Shown one piece after another: positions 23,451 to 29,185 of a stretch of DNA of 29,185 nt. A program made the position numbers and the translations under genes. The notes beneath the pieces are model-generated. The model was not told the DNA's origin. It ran no database searches and saw only the letters and a program-made list of their open reading frames with translations. The stretch is from the NCBI RefSeq assembly GCF_900545205.1, contig NZ_UQYC01000015.1, forward strand, positions 1 to 29,185, given 5' to 3'. Numbering within the stretch: the stretch's first letter is position 1; every line of letters starts with the position of its first letter. This DNA comes from an uncultured Veillonella sp. (GTDB lineage: Bacteria; Bacillota; Negativicutes; Veillonellales; Veillonellaceae).

Positions 23451-24718
23451 CCTTTCACCAAAGAAGTTATACGTTCAGAAACTGTATCAAGTGGTACAGT
23501 TTCTTGTTCACTAGTTTCCATGAATCGGATTATGGCTTCCCCACGAGCCAATTCATCATCACCCAATATGATAACATATTTTGCATTAATTTTGTTAGCA
23601 TATTTTAATTGTGCCTTCATACTCTTGCCCTGTCCGTCCATTTCAACGGATACATATGCATCATGTAATGCTTGGCAAATTTTGAAAGCCTCTACCTTAG
23701 CCGCATCACCAAGAGCCACTACAAATGCAGATGGTTCAACAGTTGGTTCAGGCAACAAGTTTTGTTTTTCAAGGGCTAATAGCAAACGCTCCATGCCCAT
23801 AGCAAAGCCAATTGCTGGCGTATGAGGACCATCAAGTTCCTCTACAAGGCCATCGTAACGACCACCACCTGCTACGGCACTTTGTGCGCCTAATGGAGTA
23901 TATTGTACTTCGAATGCTGTCTTTGTGTAATAATCTAGACCACGTACAAGGCGAGGATTTAATGTATATTGCACATTAGCAGCCGTTAAATATGTTTTTA
24001 ATTCTTCAAAGTGATCATGACACTCTTCACATAAATGTTCGTGAATTTCAGGAGCACCTACGGACAAGGATTTACATATTTCATTTTTGCAATCCAAGAT
24101 ACGCAAAGGATTTTTATATAAACGTTCTTGGCAATCACTGCATAATTGTTCTTTTTTAGGTTCAAAGAATTCAATTAATTTTTCACGATATACAGGGCGG
24201 CATGTTGGGCAACCTACAGAGTTCACCTCTACATTGAGGTCCTTAAGGCCAAAGTCTTTCAACAATTGTACAACCATGCAGATAACTTCACTATCTACAA
24301 CTGGAGATTGAGAACCTAATACCTCTGCCCCAAATTGGTGAAATTGACGGTAACGTCCAGCTTGTGGTTTATCATGACGGAACATAGGCCCCATGTAATA
24401 CCATTTTGTTAGACCTTCTTTACCGTATACTTTATTTTCTAAGTATGCACGTACAGCAGAAGCCGTATTTTCAGGACGCAATGTGAAGCTAGAGCCACCG
24501 TCATCGCCTGTAGTAAATGTATACATTTCCTTTTGTACTACATCTGTAGTTTCACCGATACCGCGCAAGAATAATTTAGTATCTTCAAAGGCAGGTGTGC
24601 GAATTTCATTGAACCCGTATACTTTACAAATTTCACGCATACGTTGTTCAATATAGTGCCAATTTATCATTTGCTCTGGCAAAAAATCTTGTGTACCTCT
24701 TGGTTTTCTAATAGCCAT
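23447..24718 (-). CDS. hisS: Histidine--tRNA ligase
   Basis: A class II synthetase charging tRNA-His. The opening AIRKPRGTQDFLPEQ is typical. Motif 2 FRHDKPQAGRYRQFHQFGAE lies at about residues 108-127, the histidine-specific RGLDYYTKTAFEV near 255-267, and motif 3 GFAMGMERLLLAL near 300. An anticodon-binding C-terminus completes 423 residues. The CPTCRP and CSDCQERLYKNPLRILDCKN blocks are the usual mid-domain cysteines. The frame extends to a TTG at 24733, but the ATG at 24718 has GGGAGG seven bases upstream and overlaps the hemZ stop (TAATG), so it is the start. It is coupled to hemZ before it and aspS after it. Confidence 0.97.
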   Translation of the reverse strand: MAIRKPRGTQDFLPEQMINWHYIEQRMREICKVYGFNEIRTPAFEDTKLFLRGIGETTDVVQKEMYTFTTGDDGGSSFTLRPENTASAVRAYLENKVYGKEGLTKWYYMGPMFRHDKPQAGRYRQFHQFGAEVLGSQSPVVDSEVICMVVQLLKDFGLKDLNVEVNSVGCPTCRPVYREKLIEFFEPKKEQLCSDCQERLYKNPLRILDCKNEICKSLSVGAPEIHEHLCEECHDHFEELKTYLTAANVQYTLNPRLVRGLDYYTKTAFEVQYTPLGAQSAVAGGGRYDGLVEELDGPHTPAIGFAMGMERLLLALEKQNLLPEPTVEPSAFVVALGDAAKVEAFKICQALHDAYVSVEMDGQGKSMKAQLKYANKINAKYVIILGDDELARGEAIIRFMETSEQETVPLDTVSERITSLVKG

Positions 24719-26145
24719 TACACAACCTCCCAAAATTTCTCACAAATTCTATGTCGTTTCTCTAATAGTGCATCTATCGTTGCGTGATAAACATCAACAT
24801 CCTTTGGCATGTGCTGTTTCAATTGACGATATTCAGGAGCTCGCATCCACTTAGATGAGCTACCTGGCCCCATGGATAGAATGCTTTGTCGCTCTTCCAT
24901 GATCTGAATATTATATTCGCACGCTTTACCGGGCAAGGTATAGCCAATATTCTCTAACTGCCCTCTCATATATTGTTGGCGATATAGATAATATGGCACA
25001 TAGCCAGCTGCTTCAAGACGCTCTTTACCATATTGTACCATTTCTGCTACGAGATGTTCTTCAGGAATATCATCTTGCATATTTAAATCATACAATGGGC
25101 TACCACGTTTTAATGCTAACGTATGAATTGTAACATTTTCCGGCAGATTTTGACATACATAATCCATATTCTCTATCATGTTTTGCATCGTTTGATTTGG
25201 TAGACCGGCAATAAAATCCATATTTACCGCTAACGACGTATTATGTTTGACATATTGTAACAACTCATCAATATCACGTGCACTACGTCCACGCCCTATG
25301 CGACGTAAAATATCATCTTGCATCGTTTGTGGGTTAATACTGATACGATTGACACCTAAATCAAGCATAGATCGTAACTTTGTAGGATTAACAGAATCCG
25401 GTCGCCCCGCTTCTACAGTAAACTCATGACCGTCAGGAACAAGTATAGATAGCTGTTTCAGAACTTGGTGAAAGTCTTCGTCCCCTAGCACCGTCGGTGT
25501 ACCGCCCCCCATATAGAGGGTATCTACCGTTAAGCCATAAGATTCAACAATAGTTTTCATATCCTCTATGTCCCGGCCTAAGGCAGTTAAAAATTGGCTT
25601 TTACCATCATAGTCCTGATAGAGTCCATACGGAAAGGAGCAGTAAACACAACGAGTATCGCAAAATGGAATACCACAATAGAGACTCACCTTTTTATCGT
25701 CTGTATCAGCTAAAAACGGACGTTGGTATTCACCTATAGCTCCTAAAGTGGCAAGTTTTTCCATAGACACAGAAAACTCGTCCCTAATGTGACGAGTTGC
25801 TGTGTGGACAGAGCCATATGTATCTATATATTTATGTAGCAGCTTTGTAGGGCGTACACCGACCATAGTCCCCCATGGTGCATCAACTGGCAAGCCTTGA
25901 TATTCACGCAAATAGCTTAACAAAGCTTGCCCTATTTGACGTCGTCCCATAGAGGAAACGGGGCCTTCAAAAGTCTGAACCGTGTCACCAATGGTAACTG
26001 TTAAGGTATACAATCCATCGACTTCGTGAGCTTTAAGGATAACATCTGGATGCACCTTGTCAGAAAACAGACCTGCAGCACCACAATTATGGGCCACTAC
26101 AGAACCAAGCGGTAATGGTCCCGTATATAGATATCCATTAAGCAT
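24718..26145 (-). CDS. hemZ: Oxygen-independent coproporphyrinogen III dehydrogenase-like radical SAM protein (HemZ)
   Basis: A HemN/HemZ-type radical SAM enzyme predicted to decarboxylate coproporphyrinogen III in anaerobic heme synthesis. The cluster motif C162-x3-C166-x2-C169 (PFCDTRCVYCSFP) is followed by TLYMGGGTPTVL and the EAGRPDSVNPTKL and NRISINPQTMQDDILRRIGRGR blocks. The N-terminal 150 residues and the 475-residue total match the HemZ subgroup rather than HemN or HemW. HemN-like enzymes are easily confused and some act as heme chaperones, so the activity is inferred. Its ATG overlaps the end of the Fur-family gene by 8 bp and the ribosome-binding site is weak, suggesting translational coupling. 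Confidence 0.87.
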   Translation of the reverse strand: MLNGYLYTGPLPLGSVVAHNCGAAGLFSDKVHPDVILKAHEVDGLYTLTVTIGDTVQTFEGPVSSMGRRQIGQALLSYLREYQGLPVDAPWGTMVGVRPTKLLHKYIDTYGSVHTATRHIRDEFSVSMEKLATLGAIGEYQRPFLADTDDKKVSLYCGIPFCDTRCVYCSFPYGLYQDYDGKSQFLTALGRDIEDMKTIVESYGLTVDTLYMGGGTPTVLGDEDFHQVLKQLSILVPDGHEFTVEAGRPDSVNPTKLRSMLDLGVNRISINPQTMQDDILRRIGRGRSARDIDELLQYVKHNTSLAVNMDFIAGLPNQTMQNMIENMDYVCQNLPENVTIHTLALKRGSPLYDLNMQDDIPEEHLVAEMVQYGKERLEAAGYVPYYLYRQQYMRGQLENIGYTLPGKACEYNIQIMEERQSILSMGPGSSSKWMRAPEYRQLKQHMPKDVDVYHATIDALLEKRHRICEKFWEVV

Positions 26146-26629
26146 GGTGATGAGCCATACGTTCTAATTTTTCAAGTTCTGCTTCAGACATATGATTTTG
26201 GCAGTCGCTGCAATAACCATATACTTTCAATTGATGGTCGATAGTGCGGAAGTTCAATTTTTTAGCGATAATGGACTCTAATGTTTCAAGCATATCGTCT
26301 TCAAACTCGGATACTTTTCCACATTTAACGCAGATCAAATGATGATGGAAATGAGCGAACTCTTCATCATTTAATTCGTAACGGTTACGACCATCGCCGA
26401 AATCAAGACGTTTCAACAAATCAAGTTCAGTGAAGAGATCAAGTGTTCTGTAAATAGTAGCCAAGCCGATATCAGGAGCCACTTCTTTTACAAGTACATA
26501 TACGTCTTCTGCACTTAAATGATTTTCATCAGCATCGATGAAGGCTTGTAAAATTGTTTGACGTTGTGTAGTCAATTTGTATTTTTTGTCTTTAATGCGT
26601 TCTTTTAATTTTTCTAATGTTGTATTCAT
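26138..26629 (-). CDS. Fur-family metalloregulator
   Basis: A 163-residue transcriptional repressor of the Fur/PerR/Zur superfamily. The winged helix (LTTQRQTILQAFIDADENHLSAEDVYVLVKE and IGLATIYRTLDLFTELDLL) covers about residues 19-75. The dimerisation domain has a histidine cluster (FAHFHHHLIC, 91-100) and two CxxC pairs (C100/C103 and C140/C143) for structural zinc. A final MAHHHA adds histidines. Whether it senses iron, peroxide or zinc cannot be told with certainty from sequence; its overlap with hemZ favours iron or heme control. GGGGATA precedes the ATG. It lies 40 bp after the metallo-hydrolase gene. Confidence 0.93.
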   Translation of the reverse strand: MNTTLEKLKERIKDKKYKLTTQRQTILQAFIDADENHLSAEDVYVLVKEVAPDIGLATIYRTLDLFTELDLLKRLDFGDGRNRYELNDEEFAHFHHHLICVKCGKVSEFEDDMLETLESIIAKKLNFRTIDHQLKVYGYCSDCQNHMSEAELEKLERMAHHHA

Positions 26630-26669
26630 GATAACTATCCCCTTTACTTCTTACAAAATTTTATAAAAC

Positions 26670-27305
26670 TTACGCCCCAACGAATGGATTGTATTGTTTT
26701 TCATAACCTATATTTGTTTCCGGCCCATGACCAGGATACACCATAGTATTATCAGGCAACTTATAGAGCTGCGTTTTAATGGATTCCATTAACGTCTCAT
26801 AAGAACCATTTGGAAAATCTGTACGTCCTACGGAATCTCTAAATAGTGTATCGCCTACAAATACAAGGCCTTCCATATAATAACATACCCCACCTGGCGT
26901 ATGACCTGGCGTTTCAAGTACTTCAAGGTCAATAGCGCCACATGTAATATGGTCACCTTGCTTAACCTCGATGATATCAGCATTTACCTTAATGGGTGTA
27001 GAATTGCTATACGCACTAAGGTTGAGCTCAGGGTCAGCCAAATACGGTACATCACCCTTTTGAATATATACAGGCACATGATATGTATCTACAATATCTT
27101 GAACGCCACCAATATGATCACCATGACCATGGGTTAACAAAATCGCCTTTGGTTTTAAATCATGTTTCTTTAAAGACTCTAATACTTCAGCAGTAGCAGG
27201 ATCAATAATGAAAGCTTCTCCTACCTCTTTATCTCCGATAACATAACAGTTAGTCCCTAATGGACCTAATGGCATGCGCATAAGCACTAATTGTTGTTCA
27301 CTCAT
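26670..27305 (-). CDS. Metallo-beta-lactamase-fold hydrolase (glyoxalase II-like)
   Basis: A 211-residue MBL-fold protein of the glyoxalase II-like group. The dinuclear metal motif THGHGDHIGG lies at residues 58-67. The later ligands are in ETPGHTPGG, VFVGDTLF and VYPGHGPET. The substrate is unassigned: short GloB-like proteins of this size lack the C-terminal glutathione-binding helices of true glyoxalase II and may use other thioesters. Its ATG overlaps the relA stop (TAATG), with GGAGG inside the relA end. This MBL gene next to relA recurs in low-GC Gram-positive genomes. Confidence 0.9.
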   Translation of the reverse strand: MSEQQLVLMRMPLGPLGTNCYVIGDKEVGEAFIIDPATAEVLESLKKHDLKPKAILLTHGHGDHIGGVQDIVDTYHVPVYIQKGDVPYLADPELNLSAYSNSTPIKVNADIIEVKQGDHITCGAIDLEVLETPGHTPGGVCYYMEGLVFVGDTLFRDSVGRTDFPNGSYETLMESIKTQLYKLPDNTMVYPGHGPETNIGYEKQYNPFVGA

Positions 27306-29185
27306 TAAGCCCCTCCTTTACTACGTTGTACCGTATATACTTCACGAATACGACGCAACTTAGTCATAACAAAATCAAGTTGTGAAATATCTCGGATATC
27401 AACAACTACATTGATACTTACGGTTTTAGTATCTTCTTGAACCTTTGCATTGATGTTTGTAATGGTGATTTTCAATTCTGAAAGTACAGCCATAACCTCC
27501 ATCAACAGACCATTTCGATCATAAGCTTGGATATCGATGCCTACGTGGAAAGATTCACCAGAGGAACCATCCCAGGAGACTTCAATCATACGCTCTAAAT
27601 CTTCTGGCGTATGGCCTAAGCTCGTACAATCGGAGCGATGGATGGATACACCACGACCACGCGTGATATAACCGATGATATCATCACCAGGAACTGGGCT
27701 ACAGCACTTCGCCATACGTACCATGACACCAGCTTCCCCTTTTACAAGAACGCCCGTACCATTTTTGGTCGTTTTTGGCCCTTGAGCTTTTAACTTCTCA
27801 ATGATTTGTTCAGTGCTGCGCTTAGACTCTTCTGCTTCTTTAGATTTTTTATAAAGTTCAATTAACCGCAAGAGAACAGTGCTGACAGGAATACCACCAT
27901 AGCCACAAGCAGCAAACATTTCCTCTTCAGTACCTGCTTTCAGCTGTTTTGTAACTTGTTGGAGACGATTATCAGCGATTAATTCTTTCCAACTATAGTT
28001 TAATCGTTTTGCTTCTTTTTCAAGTGCTTCTAGGCCTTTTTCAATATTTTCAGCTTTATTTTCACGCTTGAACCAGTTGCGAATTTTGCTCTTACTTTCA
28101 GAAGAGCCTACGATATTAAGCCAATCAAGACTTGGGCGACCTGTTTTAGATGTAATAATATCTACAATATCGCCATTTTGTAAGGTGTAATCTAGCGGTA
28201 CAATTTTACCGTTTACCTTAGCCCCTACACAGCGATGACCAACATCGGTATGAACGCGGTACGCAAAATCAAGTGGAACCGAACCGATAGGCAATTTAAC
28301 AACATCGCCTTTTGGTGTGAATACAAATACCTCACCAGAGAAAACGTCTAGTTTTAACGCATTAACTAGTTCTGTTGGATTACTTGTATCTTGCCATTCA
28401 AGGACTTGGCGTAACCAGGCAACCTTTTGGTCGAAATCCTTATCGCCATTTTTATTGCCTTCTTTATAGCGCCAATGAGCCGCAACACCATACTCAGATA
28501 CACGGTGCATTTCCCATGTACGAATTTGGATTTCTACAGGTTGCCCCATGGTACCGATAACCGTTGTATGCAAGGATTGATACATATTAGATTTCGGCAT
28601 GGAAATGTAATCCTTGAAACGATACGGCAATGGTTTCCACAAGCTATGTGCAATACCTAGAACGGCATAGCAATCTGGAATTGTATCAACGATAACACGA
28701 ACAGCGAGCAAGTCATAAATTTGAGATAAATCACGATTGTCCTTTTTCATCTTCTTGTAAATGCTGTAGAAGTGTTTTGGACGACCTTTAATATCTGCCT
28801 TAATATGAGCTTCCCCTAACGCTTTTGTAAGTTGGCTCATCGTATCATTTACAATGTCCTCACGAGCTTGGCGTTTTTGTTTCATTTGATCTACAAGATC
28901 ATAATATTTTTCCGGCTCTAAATAGCGGAATGATAAATCTTCTAGTTCCCATTTCACATTGAAGATACCAAGGCGATGTGCTAAAGGAGCAAAGATTTCT
29001 AATGTTTCCTTTGCAATGCGCTTTTGTTTATCGCTACGCATATGCTTTAAGGTACGCATATTATGTAAGCGGTCACCTAATTTAATAACAACGACGCGCA
29101 CATCCTTCGCCATAGCTAGAATCATCTTCCGATAATTTTCCATTTGGCGATCTTCTTTTGTTTCATATTGGAATTGGTTTAATTT
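27305..29185 (-). CDS. Bifunctional (p)ppGpp synthetase/hydrolase RelA/SpoT, 5' end outside window
   Basis: It makes and breaks the stringent-response alarmone (p)ppGpp. The reading frame is open to the right edge of the window (KLNQFQYETKEDRQ precedes the first internal ATG at 29143), so the gene is truncated. Most of the N-terminal HD hydrolase domain is missing; its end VIKLGDRLHNMRTL remains. The synthetase domain has YSIYKKMKK and RFKDYISMPKSNMYQSLHTT. The RxKD motif is the one associated with bifunctional rather than synthetase-only enzymes. TGS (VFTPKGDVVKLPIGSVPLDFAY), the conserved CCSPVPGDDIIGYITRGRG and a C-terminal ACT domain follow. It leads the run down to aspS through stop-start overlaps. 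Confidence 0.96.
   Translation of the reverse strand, partial: KLNQFQYETKEDRQMENYRKMILAMAKDVRVVVIKLGDRLHNMRTLKHMRSDKQKRIAKETLEIFAPLAHRLGIFNVKWELEDLSFRYLEPEKYYDLVDQMKQKRQAREDIVNDTMSQLTKALGEAHIKADIKGRPKHFYSIYKKMKKDNRDLSQIYDLLAVRVIVDTIPDCYAVLGIAHSLWKPLPYRFKDYISMPKSNMYQSLHTTVIGTMGQPVEIQIRTWEMHRVSEYGVAAHWRYKEGNKNGDKDFDQKVAWLRQVLEWQDTSNPTELVNALKLDVFSGEVFVFTPKGDVVKLPIGSVPLDFAYRVHTDVGHRCVGAKVNGKIVPLDYTLQNGDIVDIITSKTGRPSLDWLNIVGSSESKSKIRNWFKRENKAENIEKGLEALEKEAKRLNYSWKELIADNRLQQVTKQLKAGTEEEMFAACGYGGIPVSTVLLRLIELYKKSKEAEESKRSTEQIIEKLKAQGPKTTKNGTGVLVKGEAGVMVRMAKCCSPVPGDDIIGYITRGRGVSIHRSDCTSLGHTPEDLERMIEVSWDGSSGESFHVGIDIQAYDRNGLLMEVMAVLSELKITITNINAKVQEDTKTVSINVVVDIRDISQLDFVMTKLRRIREVYTVQRSKGGA

Noticed and set aside
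23447..24733. T-box leader for hisS or aspS
   Set aside because: Both genes overlap their upstream neighbours, leaving no room for a T-box leader.
1..29185. Mobile elements, CRISPR arrays, toxin-antitoxin or defence genes
   Set aside because: No transposase, integrase, regularly spaced repeats or defence-type domains are visible; the genes are conserved housekeeping genes on one strand.

Overview
The window is core chromosome from a low-GC, Gram-positive-related anaerobe. Gene content and protein style fit Veillonella or a close relative in the Negativicutes. This is an inference: the RNase P RNA is of the ancestral A type rather than the Bacillus B type, aspS-6S-rarA and ftsK...cinA-recA-rny keep Firmicutes-like order, and the A+T-rich sequence fits. 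Every convincing gene lies on the minus strand, so transcription runs from the high coordinates to the low ones. I see no phage, insertion sequence, CRISPR array or defence island.

In direction of transcription: (1) 29185-21633 is a tightly packed run: a 5'-truncated relA/spoT ppGpp enzyme, a glyoxalase-II-like metallo-hydrolase, a Fur-family regulator, HemZ-type coproporphyrinogen dehydrogenase, hisS and aspS. Several of these genes overlap or touch. (2) A probable 6S RNA gene follows at about 21549-21378. (3) rarA comes next, then ftsK/spoIIIE behind its own promoter, a short RodZ-like membrane HTH protein, a YgiQ-family radical SAM protein, an orphan solute-binding protein, rimO, cinA, recA and recX. 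(4) rny has a consensus promoter, a leader of about 100 nt and an odd start site. (5) A 245-bp gap with two strong inverted repeats leads to dnaG and rpoD. (6) A strong rpoD terminator overlaps the promoter of a queD-queE-folE cassette, which feeds GTP into tetrahydrofolate and queuosine precursors. (7) A tRNA with a CAU anticodon, probably tRNA-Ile2, has its own promoter and terminator. (8) trmK and a YqfO-type NIF3 protein end the protein-coding part, followed by rnpB, which runs off the left edge.

The genes cover information processing (sigma factor, primase, two tRNA synthetases, RecA/RecX/RarA, FtsK, RNase Y, RNase P, 6S RNA), RNA and ribosome modification (TrmK, QueD/QueE, RimO), stress signalling (RelA, Fur) and heme synthesis. 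I found no clearly new multi-gene system. The points most worth a second look are non-coding or architectural: the long hairpin between rny and dnaG, the tandem repeat in the queD leader, the terminator/promoter overlap after rpoD, the anomalous rny start, the RodZ-like protein that stops at its membrane helix, and the departures from canonical gene strings (queDE-folE inserted, pgsA absent).
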